This document shows positions 9,454 to 18,887 of a stretch of DNA of 64,000 nucleotides, in pieces. Source of the DNA: Chitinophagales bacterium (GTDB lineage: Bacteria > Bacteroidota > Bacteroidia > Chitinophagales > Chitinophagaceae); contig JAATGJ010000033.1 in assembly GCA_015654695.1 (NCBI GenBank), forward strand, positions 19,202 to 83,201, in the 5' to 3' direction. Both the position numbers and the translations under genes were made by a program. Under the pieces are notes generated by a model that was not told the origin of the DNA, searched no databases, and worked only from the letters and a program-made list of their open reading frames with translations. Numbering within the stretch: the stretch's first letter is position 1; every line of letters begins with the position of its first letter.

Positions 9454-11385
9454 ATGTGCCGCCGTTTTACTGTACCCTACTTATGCCTTGCCGGGTTTAT
9501 TTTCTTTTTTTCCATCACTAGTTTTTCACAAACAGATCTTTCAGGGAATATTAGTTCCTGGAAAACGCTTTTCCCAAAGGAAGATGTTATCGCTTATTCT
9601 TATAAGGAAACAGTGAGTTTTTCTCTCAATGAAATACCCAAACCGGGAGAAGGAAATGTCAGGGCTAAAGTAATAAATGAGTTAACTATTGTACCGGTAA
9701 AAGATTTTATTAAATACGAAGACGGGTTATTTTATTATGATGAAATGACCATTGATAATGTAAAAGCTATCAATCCCAAAGGCAAAGATATTATTATCCA
9801 GAAGCTATGCGGCTCGTATAAAGATGATGATATATTTCACAGCGATTCCAAATATTGTTCTGTGAAATTTCCATTAGAAGAAAAAGGAAAAAGTTTTACG
9901 TACCGGTATGAAGAGAATTACCGCGATGTGAAATATCTTACTTCTTTTTATTTCCATTCCCACATGCCAGTAGTAGAGAGAATAATTGAATTCAACATTC
10001 CTTCCTGGCTCGAGACCGATCTCCGGGAATTTAATTTCAAAGGCGGCAATATTGAGAAGACTTCTGTAAAAGAAGGCGACATTACACGGATCACTTTTAC
10101 TTTCAAAAACCTGCCGTCCTTTCACCGGGAGCCTTCTTCACCTAACCATGCACTTAGCTTTCCTCATATTATATGTGTCAATAAAGCATACACACAAAAC
10201 GGGCAACGAAAAATTTTATTTGAATCGGTAAAAGATCTGTACGGATGGTATAGCACTGTCTGCGCCGATATTGGCAATATCCCCGGTGAACTTAAAGACA
10301 GGGTAGCTGGTTTAACAGCAGGAAAAAAAACGGATATGGAAAAGATCGAATCCATTTTTTACTGGGTGCAGGATAATATCCGTTATATCGCTTTTGAAAA
10401 TGGTATCATGGGTTTTAAACCTGATGCGGCGCAAAACGTTTTAAAAAATAAATATGGCGATTGTAAAGGAAAAGCCAACCTCCTGAAAGAAATGCTCAAA
10501 CTTTCCGGCTATGACGCCCGCCTTACATGGATCGGTACTTCTGATCTTCCTTATGATTATACATTGCCTTCGCTGGCCGTGGATAACCACATGATCTGTA
10601 CCGTGATCCTGAATGGCAAAAAATATTTTTTGGACGGTACCGAGCCTTTTATCGCATTGAATGATTATGCGCAGCGCATCCAGGGTAAGCAGGTGTTAAT
10701 TGAAGACGGTAAAAATTATATTCTTGACCGTATTCCCGATTTTCCTGCTGAAAGAAACAAAATTAAAAGGGTTTCCAGGATCAGCGTGGATAATGATGTT
10801 CTCAAAGGGACTGCTTCCATGGAGTATAATGGTGAATCAAAGACAATGCTGCAAAGTGTTTATACATCCATGCGCAGTGAAGATAAAACAACTGCATTGT
10901 CTGACTTTCTTAAGCGGGGAGATAATAATATTGTTGTCAGTACTGTTCAGTCTCCTGAGTTTAAAGAGAGACAGAAACCGATCACGGTGAATTATGAGTT
11001 CAAAGCCAATAACCAGGTAAAGAAAGTGGCGAATGAAATTTATGTGGTAATGGACTGGGATAAAGAGTTTTCCGGTCTTGAATTTGATGCTGACCGGAAG
11101 AATGACTATGAATTCAATTATAAATACAATTACAATATTCAAACTGAACTGGTAGTGCCGGATGGCTACAAAGTAGATTATATCCCGGCTTCCTTTAAAA
11201 AGAGTACACCCCAGTATTCGTTTGAAGGATCTTATACCAATAAGGGCAAAAGCGTTCTGTACAATAAAACAATCGTGGTGAATAAGCCCATCCTGCTCAA
11301 ATCGGAATTTGACAGCTGGAATGCATTTGTAAAAGAAATTAATAATTTTTACAACGACCAGGTAGTATTGGTCAAACAACAATAA
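9454..11385 (+). CDS. DUF3857 / transglutaminase-like secreted protein
   Basis: A 643-residue exported protein: signal peptide (1-25, ending SFSQ), a DUF3857 beta-rich domain (about 50-250), a transglutaminase-like core (about 275-420) and a DUF3858-like C-terminal domain. The papain-like triad is visible: Cys337 in YGDCKGKA, His379 in DNHMI and Asp394 in FLDGTE. It is probably periplasmic or surface-exposed; substrate unknown (protein cross-linking or proteolysis is possible). It is 9 bases upstream of a paralogous gene, so the two form an operon. Confidence 0.88.
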   Translation: MCRRFTVPYLCLAGFIFFFSITSFSQTDLSGNISSWKTLFPKEDVIAYSYKETVSFSLNEIPKPGEGNVRAKVINELTIVPVKDFIKYEDGLFYYDEMTIDNVKAINPKGKDIIIQKLCGSYKDDDIFHSDSKYCSVKFPLEEKGKSFTYRYEENYRDVKYLTSFYFHSHMPVVERIIEFNIPSWLETDLREFNFKGGNIEKTSVKEGDITRITFTFKNLPSFHREPSSPNHALSFPHIICVNKAYTQNGQRKILFESVKDLYGWYSTVCADIGNIPGELKDRVAGLTAGKKTDMEKIESIFYWVQDNIRYIAFENGIMGFKPDAAQNVLKNKYGDCKGKANLLKEMLKLSGYDARLTWIGTSDLPYDYTLPSLAVDNHMICTVILNGKKYFLDGTEPFIALNDYAQRIQGKQVLIEDGKNYILDRIPDFPAERNKIKRVSRISVDNDVLKGTASMEYNGESKTMLQSVYTSMRSEDKTTALSDFLKRGDNNIVVSTVQSPEFKERQKPITVNYEFKANNQVKKVANEIYVVMDWDKEFSGLEFDADRKNDYEFNYKYNYNIQTELVVPDGYKVDYIPASFKKSTPQYSFEGSYTNKGKSVLYNKTIVVNKPILLKSEFDSWNAFVKEINNFYNDQVVLVKQQ

Positions 11386-11394
11386 ATCATTCGC

Positions 11395-13662
11395 ATGAGA
11401 CAAATAGTATTTTGTTGCCTGCTGTTTTTAATAAACACAGCCGGCAACCTGTTAAAAGCACAACCTCCTTCAGTGGGAGAAACTATCGAACCCGAATTTT
11501 CCGTTGTTGCGGTTCCTGATAAATGGAGCAAAGAAAGCGCCGTGGTCATTGGCCAGAAAACTGAATATATTTTTACCCGGCTGGCCTCCGGAAAAAAATA
11601 CACTACTGTCGTCAGGATACTGGAATATATACATAAGAGGATAAAAATCCAGGATAAGAATGCACAGGAGAAGTTTTCAACCTTCTATTATGTCACTATG
11701 GGAAAAGACGGTAAAGCTGAATACCGGATCATAAAAGCTAATGGCAAACGTGTTGATATTGACATGAAAAATGCCATTGAGGAAGAGAATGATATACCAG
11801 CAATATATAAACCTATTTATTACAGGCTTGGTATCAAATACTTTAAGATCGCCATTCCCGATCTTGAAGTGGGGGATATTATTGATTACAACCTGCGTTC
11901 AACTATTAACTGGGATATGCGGGAGAACGGAATTGGATTCACCCCGTTTATTTTTTCGCTTTCCAATACGTATTCTACCATGTACCAGCAATACAGGTTT
12001 GTAATGGCAAATGGTATGAAAGTCAAATTCAGGGGCTTTAATGGTGCGTCCAACCTGAAGATGGATTCAAAAGCTTCTGTATTTGGCGAAAAGGAATCGT
12101 ATGTAGCTTATTACATGCTGGACAAAGACAGGGAGAAAACGACCGAAGAAAGATGGAGCTATGAATTGAGAAATACACCCAGTGTTAAATTCAGGGTCAT
12201 TATGCTGGCGGATAACGATCCGGATTCAAAAGAACTGGGGATGGCGACAGTGGACAGAACATTTATTGATATTGATGATGTGTATAAACGGTATGTCGGG
12301 GCGGCGCTTTACCGCACTACTACTGTTAATACGCTGGTCGCTTATACTACTGAATATATAGCAAAGAAGAAAGCAGAAGGCTTATTGAAAAATGATGATG
12401 ACGTTATCAGGGAATGTTATTATTGCCTGCGAAAAGTTTTTCTCGAGATGTATTATAAGGGACCGGTGCACTCAGAACTGGAAAAGTACATGACAGGAAA
12501 GAAGCTGTATAAAAAGATATTGAAACAACAGGAAAAAGAGGAACAAAAAAAAGAAGAACGGGAAGATGAGATACGGATAAACAATGTGGTCTTTGCAACA
12601 TCTTTACGTACTGCTCTGGCATCACAGGGAATTCAATCCGAGCTTTTTGTATATATGCCCCGGCGATTAGGCGCCTGGCGGGATGCCGTTTTTCTTGATG
12701 AACTGGATTTTGTTATGAAGGTGAAAAGTAAGCGGAAAAATTATTTCATCGAAGCATTTAATAATTTCGATGCATTCGCTTCAGCCTATTCCTACCTCGA
12801 AGGCGTAGAAGGCTACAGCATCGGGTATGATGAACCGAATAAATATTATAAAACTCCCGGACCTGTAAGCACCTACCAGGACAATATTTCACGTAAGGAT
12901 TACAGTATGCGCTTTACAGATGCCATGGACATCATTAATATTGAAAGGATCAGCCTGTTTACGGGTCATGAAAAATCTGAAATGGTCGGCATCGCTAACC
13001 TGGAAAGGGGTTACCTGAATAAGGATTTTGAAAAATACTATAATCCTCCCGGCCAGAAGGGGAAGAAAAAAAAGGAAGATGAAGTGATAGATATTACTAC
13101 CTCAACCGGCTATGACAACCCGGACAGAGAAGAAAAATTGAAAGAAAGAAAGGAACTGATGGAGAAAGATATCAAAAAGGAATTTGACCTGGAAAAATAT
13201 AGTGAATTTGAATTACTGGATAATGGACGCTATGGCGATACGGCTACGCTGAAGTACAAAGAAACATTCTCTTTAAAGAAAATGATCAGCAGGGCCGGGA
13301 GAAATTTTATTTTTGACGCTGGCAAACTTATCGGGGGCCAGATCAAGCTGGAAGAAAAGGAGCTGCTGGAGCGACAGACAGATATCTGGCTCTCCAATGC
13401 CCGCACTATTGAAAACAATATCACAATTGATATACCGGCAGGTTATACCGTGGAAGGATTGCAGGAGTTGAATATGTCGGTGGATAATGAAAGTGGTGCA
13501 TTTATCAGTACCGCGAAAGCTGAAGGGGATAAACTGATCATCAGTACACGTAAATTGTATAAAAAGAATTTTGACAAAAAAGATCTGTGGCCCAATTATG
13601 TCGCCTTTCTTGAAGCGGGGTATAAATTCAGCCAGGCAAAGATCGTACTGAAGAAGAAATAA
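11395..13662 (+). CDS. DUF3857 protein with degenerate transglutaminase core
   Basis: A 755-residue exported protein with signal peptide (ending LLKAQ) and DUF3857-like N-terminal half. Around residues 400-470 it keeps the fold pattern of the transglutaminase core, but the triad is gone: by hand alignment to the upstream paralogue, Cys aligns with Asn (INNVVFAT region), His with Phe (LDFVMKV), and the Asp motif becomes FIEAFNN. Lys/Glu-rich, probably helical linkers sit near 375-395 and 555-600. It is likely a non-catalytic partner of the gene 9 bases upstream. A weak hairpin (aaagaag/cttcttt at 13673-13694) follows the stop. Confidence 0.75.
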   Translation: MRQIVFCCLLFLINTAGNLLKAQPPSVGETIEPEFSVVAVPDKWSKESAVVIGQKTEYIFTRLASGKKYTTVVRILEYIHKRIKIQDKNAQEKFSTFYYVTMGKDGKAEYRIIKANGKRVDIDMKNAIEEENDIPAIYKPIYYRLGIKYFKIAIPDLEVGDIIDYNLRSTINWDMRENGIGFTPFIFSLSNTYSTMYQQYRFVMANGMKVKFRGFNGASNLKMDSKASVFGEKESYVAYYMLDKDREKTTEERWSYELRNTPSVKFRVIMLADNDPDSKELGMATVDRTFIDIDDVYKRYVGAALYRTTTVNTLVAYTTEYIAKKKAEGLLKNDDDVIRECYYCLRKVFLEMYYKGPVHSELEKYMTGKKLYKKILKQQEKEEQKKEEREDEIRINNVVFATSLRTALASQGIQSELFVYMPRRLGAWRDAVFLDELDFVMKVKSKRKNYFIEAFNNFDAFASAYSYLEGVEGYSIGYDEPNKYYKTPGPVSTYQDNISRKDYSMRFTDAMDIINIERISLFTGHEKSEMVGIANLERGYLNKDFEKYYNPPGQKGKKKKEDEVIDITTSTGYDNPDREEKLKERKELMEKDIKKEFDLEKYSEFELLDNGRYGDTATLKYKETFSLKKMISRAGRNFIFDAGKLIGGQIKLEEKELLERQTDIWLSNARTIENNITIDIPAGYTVEGLQELNMSVDNESGAFISTAKAEGDKLIISTRKLYKKNFDKKDLWPNYVAFLEAGYKFSQAKIVLKKK

Positions 13663-13762
13663 TGTGGAATAGAAAGAAGGATATCAGCTTCTTTGTTTCT
13701 TAATTGATCTGATATATACATTCTCTTTCAATCTGTACCAGTTTAATTTCAATCTGCACGGG

Positions 13763-13770
13763 TAAATTTG
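13763..13770 (+). promoter_or_regulatory. -7 box TAAATTTG for PhzF-like gene
   Basis: Perfect TAnnTTTG. It contains the TTG that would be the upstream alternative start of the next gene, so that TTG lies in the promoter and the ATG at 13792 (21 bases downstream) is the better start. Confidence 0.6.
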
Positions 13771-13791
13771 CGGTTGATAAAAAATATATTC

Positions 13792-14592
13792 ATGACGCTT
13801 TACCAGGTAGACGCTTTTACCAATAAATTGTTTGCAGGCAATCCTGCAGTGGTAGTACCATTAGAGAAATGGATGGATGATTCCCTGATGCAAAACCTGG
13901 CTATGGAAAACAATTTGGCGGAAACTGTTTTCTTTGTTCCGTCTTCTTCTTCACCAGCGGCTTCAAAGGGGTCCGATTACCATATACGCTGGTTTACCCC
14001 GGCAGCAGAGATCAATTTGTGCGGCCATGCTACACTGGCAAGCGCTTTCGTATTGTTTAATATGCTTGGATATAAAAAAACGTCAATTGTTTTCCATTGC
14101 CTGAGCGGGAAGCTGGTTGTTACAAAAGAGAAGGATATTATCTCGATGGATTTCCCTTCCTGGAAACCGGAACGATTCAGTGAGCACCCGGAAGGATTAG
14201 AACAGGCTTTGGGAGTAAAAGAAATAGTGGGGGTTTATAAAAACCGTGACTTGTTAGTAGAATTAGATAGAGAAGAAGATGTAAAGAACGCTGCCCCGGA
14301 TTTTACATTGATAAAAAAAATGGGCTATAAGATTATTATTACGGCTCCGGGTAAGCAGGTTGATTTTGTCTCAAGATTCTTTGCACCCACATTTGGAGTT
14401 GATGAAGATCCGGTAACAGGTTCCGCTCATTCACAGCTTATTCCATTCTGGAGTGAAAAGCTGGGCAAAACAAAAATGGAAGCAAAACAACTATCGCAAA
14501 GAGGCGGGCATTTGTGGGTAGAACAAAGAGGAGACCGGGTGCAGATGGGCGGGGAATGTGTATTTTATATGAAAGGGGAGTTTGAGATTTAA
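13792..14592 (+). CDS. PhzF-family isomerase/epimerase-like protein
   Basis: 266 residues, typical for PhzF-like proteins, which have two similar diaminopimelate-epimerase-like halves. Visible signatures: the N-terminal DAFTNKLFAGNPAAVV-type opening (here GNPAVVV), the catalytic-Glu motif NNLAETVF, the GHATLASA helix, and DEDPVTGSAHSQL in the second half. PhzF catalyses a proton shift in phenazine synthesis, but most members have unknown substrates, and no phenazine genes are nearby. The 3' end overlaps the convergent DCC1 gene by 4 bases. Confidence 0.88.
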   Translation: MTLYQVDAFTNKLFAGNPAVVVPLEKWMDDSLMQNLAMENNLAETVFFVPSSSSPAASKGSDYHIRWFTPAAEINLCGHATLASAFVLFNMLGYKKTSIVFHCLSGKLVVTKEKDIISMDFPSWKPERFSEHPEGLEQALGVKEIVGVYKNRDLLVELDREEDVKNAAPDFTLIKKMGYKIIITAPGKQVDFVSRFFAPTFGVDEDPVTGSAHSQLIPFWSEKLGKTKMEAKQLSQRGGHLWVEQRGDRVQMGGECVFYMKGEFEI

Positions 14593-14993
14593 TCCAGGAA
14601 GCGTTCTTTCAGTTCCGGTGTTGGTATCATACATTCATCTCTTTTGCCAAACCATTTATAGCGGTTTTTTGCTACCAGGTTGTACACAGCATCCCGGATA
14701 AACCGGGGTAGTATCATAAAACCATAAAGCAGTTTCCATCCTCCGCCTAATTGTTTGGCGATCCTCAATGCGGCTGTTGATCTTGAGTAAACATTTTCTC
14801 CTTCTACCAGTATAAATGAATTGAAAACGTCAGCGGGCAGATCAAATTTTTTTAAAAGCTCCCCGCCTGTCTTTCCCTGCAGGGAAGCAAAGAGAAATTG
14901 TTTCTTTTTATCTTTTTTAATAATGAACTGAACGCTGCGGTTGCAGAGGTTGCAAACACCATCAAATAAAACAACAGGAGATGAAGAATTCAC
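14589..14993 (-). CDS. DCC1-like thiol-disulfide oxidoreductase (DUF393)
   Basis: 134 residues. The N-terminal motif DGVCNLCN (D-x-x-C-x-x-C) defines the DUF393/DCC family, thioredoxin-like proteins of unknown partner. The basic helix after it and the C-terminal YRWFGKRDEC-like region fit the family. The start is a GTG at 14993; there is no ATG before the DxxCxxC motif. A perfect -7 box ends 4 bases upstream, so the transcript probably begins at the start codon. The gene converges with the PhzF-like gene, sharing 4 bases. Confidence 0.85.
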   Translation of the reverse strand: MNSSSPVVLFDGVCNLCNRSVQFIIKKDKKKQFLFASLQGKTGGELLKKFDLPADVFNSFILVEGENVYSRSTAALRIAKQLGGGWKLLYGFMILPRFIRDAVYNLVAKNRYKWFGKRDECMIPTPELKERFLD

Positions 14994-15324
14994 TATGCAA
15001 AAATACAGCTTAAAGAGTAACGATTTTTATGCATACTAAAGGAAAACGGGTTTAGATACGTGGGAGTATATGTTTATATAAAAAAGACATTGATTGACAA
15101 GAGATAATCGGTAATTGGCAATATATCTGTTCAAAACCGACACGCTTCTGATCTTTCGAAGTTTTCCTCAAATATTTACTGATGGGACTGCTATAGTACC
15201 TGCAAAAGTCATAATTTCAGGCAGACCGGCTGCAATACAGAATAATAACCGACTTCGGGGAACATTTTTTCTTCCTGGTAATTTTCAAATAGATTCTGCA
15301 GGGTAAACACAAAAATGATTGTCT
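14994..15324. other. Divergent intergenic region
   Basis: Holds the DCC1 -7 box at its left edge and the leader of the TPR kinase gene at its right. I see no clear -33/-7 pair for the kinase gene. A 63-codon open frame at 15115-15306 has no protein-like features and I do not call it. Confidence 0.5.
14998..15005 (-). promoter_or_regulatory. -7 box TATTTTTG abutting a GTG start
   Basis: Perfect TAnnTTTG on the minus strand, 4 bases from the GTG start of the DCC1 gene; it suggests a leaderless transcript. Confidence 0.6.
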
Positions 15325-17727
15325 ATGAGAATGCAAACTTCACTTGTTGTTTTATGGACATTTTTTAGTACATGCATTTGCTTTTCGCAGAATACGCAGA
15401 CTAATCCTGACCATCCGTCGGGTAAAAATGCGAAAGGGCCACTGGCTGATGCCCCGGCGGCACAGTCAGCACTTGGTGATCTGTTCAGGTCTCTTGAAAA
15501 TGCTAAGACAAATTCACAAAAGGCTGATATCTGTTTCCGGGTATCAAGGTATTATGCGGATCGCTTAAAAATTGATTCGGCATTATTTTACAGTGAAAAA
15601 ATAAAAGAAGAAAGCCTGGCAGGTAAATATGAAATGGGGATGGGAAAGCATTACCTGGCAAGGTCGCATGCATTATATTTCCGAAATATACATGAACGGG
15701 AAAAACTTAATAAAGCTATTACAATTTTTACACGCTATAAGGATCATTTTTTTTTAGGTTTTGCCTACAGGATACTGGGCAGACAACATAACCAATCAGG
15801 TGACTTTGCAGGAGCAAGAGAGAATTTTCATGCATCTATTGATTTTTTTGCGATAGCGGGCGAAACGAGGGAACTGCAATTTGTTTATTATGAATTAGGC
15901 AGGAGTTTTTACGAGTCTTTTGAAACCGACAGTGCTGCTTATTATCTCATTACTGCTTTACAACTGGCAGAAAAATTAAAAGACCCGGTGGGTGTATTTG
16001 GTTCAAGCGGCATTCTTGGGGAAGTTTACCTTGTTGCTGATGATCTGCCCAATGCCGCCAAATACCTGAAGTATGCATTGGATAACCGTACACAAGCCAT
16101 AAGCAAAATTTTAGTGAGAAAACGATTGGACTCTTATGCAAGTTGCCTGATGCGGCAGGGTGAATTTGATAAAGCCGGGATGATAATAAAGGAATATGAA
16201 ATGACCAATGAAAACCTGAATGATAACTGGGGTGTTATCATATCGAATAAAAATAAGGGGAAATACAATTTTCATAAAGGGAATTACGGGGAAGCATTAA
16301 AATTTCTTCAACTGGCGTACAGCCGGAAATATGAAATAAAAACGTTTTCTTTTGATACGAAAAATATTGCCTATTATCTCGGCAGAACAGAGTTTGAGCT
16401 CGGACAATACGATAGTGCTATCCGTCATTTGTCGTATGATATGCAACTGGCCCGGCAAATACAGTTTGGCGCAGACCTCCTGGATGCCAGCCTTCTTATT
16501 TCTCAATCTTATGAGAAAAAAGGGAATAAAGATTCTGCCTTTCATTATTTCCGGCTCTATGATCATCTGAAAGATTCTCTATTGACATTTCGCAAAGAAA
16601 AGGCGCTGATTGAGCTAACCACAAGGTATGAAACGGGGAAAAAGGAACAGCAGATACAATTGCTGCAAAAGCAAAAAGAATTAAATGACTACCAGCTAAG
16701 ATCAAGAATGGATGAGATAGAAAAACAAAATCTTGTGGATCTCCGGAAAACGCAGCAACTAGCCCTTTTATCGCAACAAAATGAGATCAACAGGCTGGTA
16801 GCATCCGAAAAGACCCTGGCGTTTGAGAACCAGCAAAAGGAAATGATAAAGAACCAAAATGAACTAGCCCTGCTCGCAAAAGAAAATGAATTGCAGGCCG
16901 CAGTTGCGGCAAAAGAAGGGCAACGTAAGAATTTTGCTTATATAGCTGTTACAGCCGTTTTACTTTTTAGCGGGTATGTATTGTACCGTTATATCCAGAA
17001 TAAAAAACTAAGCCGGCAACTGGCGACATCATTGGTTAATCTGAAACAGGCCCAGGACCAACTGATCAAAACAGAAAAGGAAAAAGAAGGAGATAAAATC
17101 CGGGTACGCATCAGCAGGGATATACACGATGAGGTAGGAGCAACCCTGAGCGGTGTAGCTCTTTTCAGTGAAATTGCGAGGGAAAAGATGCAACAGCACC
17201 AGGAAAGTGATGCCGGGATCTATCTTGATCATATTACCGCCAATTCAAAGGAAATGATAGAAAAAATGAGCGATATAGTATGGACCATTAACCCCGGTAA
17301 CGACAGTTTTGAACGAATCATTGCTAAACTGCAGTCGTACGCTGTTAATTTATGTGCCGGTAAAGGTATCAGGCTGCATCTTGACATAGATGATCTGGTC
17401 CATCTTTATTCACCTTCCATGCAGGTAAGAAGGAATATTTATATGCTGATGAAAGAAGCTATCAATAATGCTGTTAAATATTCGGGCGGAAATAATATTT
17501 TCCTTTCATTATTTAAAACGGGAGACCAGATCACAATAGAAATAAGAGATGACGGTAAGGGATTTGATAAAAACAAAAGCCATGAAGGAAACGGTTTGAA
17601 TAATATGCAGGCAAGAGCAACCGACCTGGAGGGAAGCCTTAACATTGATTCGAAAGAAGGGGAAGGTACTCATATCCGCCTGCGATTTAATTTTCACCCT
17701 GCCGGGGGACACCGCGAAGCTGTATAA
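15325..17727 (+). CDS. TPR-containing sensor histidine kinase (HisKA_3 type)
   Basis: 800 residues from the ATG at 15325 (a TTG two codons earlier is less likely). Order: signal peptide (ending CFSQ), tetratricopeptide repeats (about 50-430), a long Gln/Glu/Lys coiled coil (about 430-530), one transmembrane helix (about 535-555), a second coiled coil, then a NarX/DegS-type kinase core. The phospho-acceptor is His601 in RDIHDEVGATLSG. The ATPase domain shows EAINNAVKYS (N box), RDDGKGFD (G1) and GNGLNNM (G2). It senses an unknown signal through periplasmic TPRs and phosphorylates the response regulator encoded directly downstream. Confidence 0.93.
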   Translation: MRMQTSLVVLWTFFSTCICFSQNTQTNPDHPSGKNAKGPLADAPAAQSALGDLFRSLENAKTNSQKADICFRVSRYYADRLKIDSALFYSEKIKEESLAGKYEMGMGKHYLARSHALYFRNIHEREKLNKAITIFTRYKDHFFLGFAYRILGRQHNQSGDFAGARENFHASIDFFAIAGETRELQFVYYELGRSFYESFETDSAAYYLITALQLAEKLKDPVGVFGSSGILGEVYLVADDLPNAAKYLKYALDNRTQAISKILVRKRLDSYASCLMRQGEFDKAGMIIKEYEMTNENLNDNWGVIISNKNKGKYNFHKGNYGEALKFLQLAYSRKYEIKTFSFDTKNIAYYLGRTEFELGQYDSAIRHLSYDMQLARQIQFGADLLDASLLISQSYEKKGNKDSAFHYFRLYDHLKDSLLTFRKEKALIELTTRYETGKKEQQIQLLQKQKELNDYQLRSRMDEIEKQNLVDLRKTQQLALLSQQNEINRLVASEKTLAFENQQKEMIKNQNELALLAKENELQAAVAAKEGQRKNFAYIAVTAVLLFSGYVLYRYIQNKKLSRQLATSLVNLKQAQDQLIKTEKEKEGDKIRVRISRDIHDEVGATLSGVALFSEIAREKMQQHQESDAGIYLDHITANSKEMIEKMSDIVWTINPGNDSFERIIAKLQSYAVNLCAGKGIRLHLDIDDLVHLYSPSMQVRRNIYMLMKEAINNAVKYSGGNNIFLSLFKTGDQITIEIRDDGKGFDKNKSHEGNGLNNMQARATDLEGSLNIDSKEGEGTHIRLRFNFHPAGGHREAV

Positions 17728-17768
17728 TGTCGTTTCTTTATAAAAACAAATCCTTCGTTAAACTCAGG

Positions 17769-18413
17769 ATGGAAATAAGGGTTGCTATATTTGAGGACAA
17801 CAAACTTATGCGTAATGGCTTTGAAGCCATTTGCAATGGCACCGAAGGTATTACCTGTTGTGGCGTTTTTCATGACTGCGCTGATTTTGATTACAAGATC
17901 AGGAAATCAGATCCGCATGTAATACTGATGGATATTGAAATGCCGGGTATGGATGGTATAACTGCTACACGGCAGACAATACAAAAATGGCCCGAGATAA
18001 AAATCCTTATACAGACAGTGTTTGAAGACGATGACAAGATATTCGCTGCTATTTGCGCCGGGGCTTCAGGTTATATTCTTAAATCCACGTCTCCCGCAAG
18101 ACTTGTAGAAGCAATACACGAAGTATATAATAGCGGTTCTCCCATGAGTCCTTATATTGCAAGCCGGGTATTAAAACTCTTTCAGCAGTTTGCGCCATCC
18201 GTTCAGGAAAATGCTGAAAAATATATTTTAAGCAGCCGTGAAAAGGAAATCCTTTCATTAATGACAGAAGGCCTTAGCTTTCACCTGATCGCCGAAAAAA
18301 GCTTTATCAGTTATGAAACGGTGCGCACCCATGTAAAAAGGATCTATAAAAAACTTCATGTTGCTTCTGCCTCCGAAGCCGTTGTAAAAGCTATCCGCCA
18401 GCGCCTGGTGTAA
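17769..18413 (+). CDS. NarL/FixJ-family response regulator
   Basis: 214 residues from the ATG at 17769; an in-frame ATG at 17727 overlaps the kinase stop codon by one base and would add 14 residues. Receiver domain: acidic pair ED at 9-10, phospho-acceptor Asp55 in ILMDIEMPG, and conserved Lys in ILKSTSP. The C-terminal LuxR-type helix-turn-helix (about 145-210) has LSSREKEIL, the recognition-helix region SYETVRTHV and YKKLHV. It is the partner of the kinase immediately upstream and is probably translationally coupled to it. Targets unknown; the secreted protein gene at 18.9 kb is the nearest candidate. Confidence 0.93.
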   Translation: MEIRVAIFEDNKLMRNGFEAICNGTEGITCCGVFHDCADFDYKIRKSDPHVILMDIEMPGMDGITATRQTIQKWPEIKILIQTVFEDDDKIFAAICAGASGYILKSTSPARLVEAIHEVYNSGSPMSPYIASRVLKLFQQFAPSVQENAEKYILSSREKEILSLMTEGLSFHLIAEKSFISYETVRTHVKRIYKKLHVASASEAVVKAIRQRLV

Positions 18414-18887
18414 TTCCCTGTTTAGTAGTTATCATTAAAAATTCACCCTCCTGAGGTATTGCTTTCTAATTTTTTCTAATTGACATTTAGTAAAGATTTT
18501 TTTGTGTAGTTCCCTTACTTGTAAAACATTTTTATCATCCGTGTTAAAACTATTGCTATGAAAAAAGAGCTGCAGGTTCACCCGTTGTGATGCGACGCGA
18601 AAGTGCCGGGAAGTATTATCATCAAAGCCGCCGATGGCGAAATGGCAGCCGTTGTAAAATGTAAATGAACATACATTCGTTTTTTTCATTATACCACCCC
18701 GCGAAAAATGCATTCCTTATAAGGTAGTCCTGTAGCATTTTGGATTTCTGTTTTCGCAATTTTTAATTTTTAACATTTGTTCATATTAATCATCAGCAAC
18801 TTTAAAACTTTTAAAATGAAAAAGTATTTACACATGAATTATTCAATGTTTCTAAGAAAGATTTTTATGCTGACAACAGTTCATAAA
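18414..18887. other. Intergenic region before the HYR protein gene
   Basis: AT-rich. It holds a near-consensus -7 element (AACATTTG at 18772-18779) that would serve the next gene with a leader of about 100 bases. A 92-codon minus-strand open frame (18435-18713) lacks family resemblance and is not called. No RNA gene seen. Confidence 0.4.

Noticed and set aside
15115..15306. 63-codon plus-strand frame
   Set aside because: No protein-like features; lies in the leader of the TPR kinase gene.
18435..18713. 92-codon minus-strand frame
   Set aside because: No family match, odd composition, and no promoter or terminator around it.
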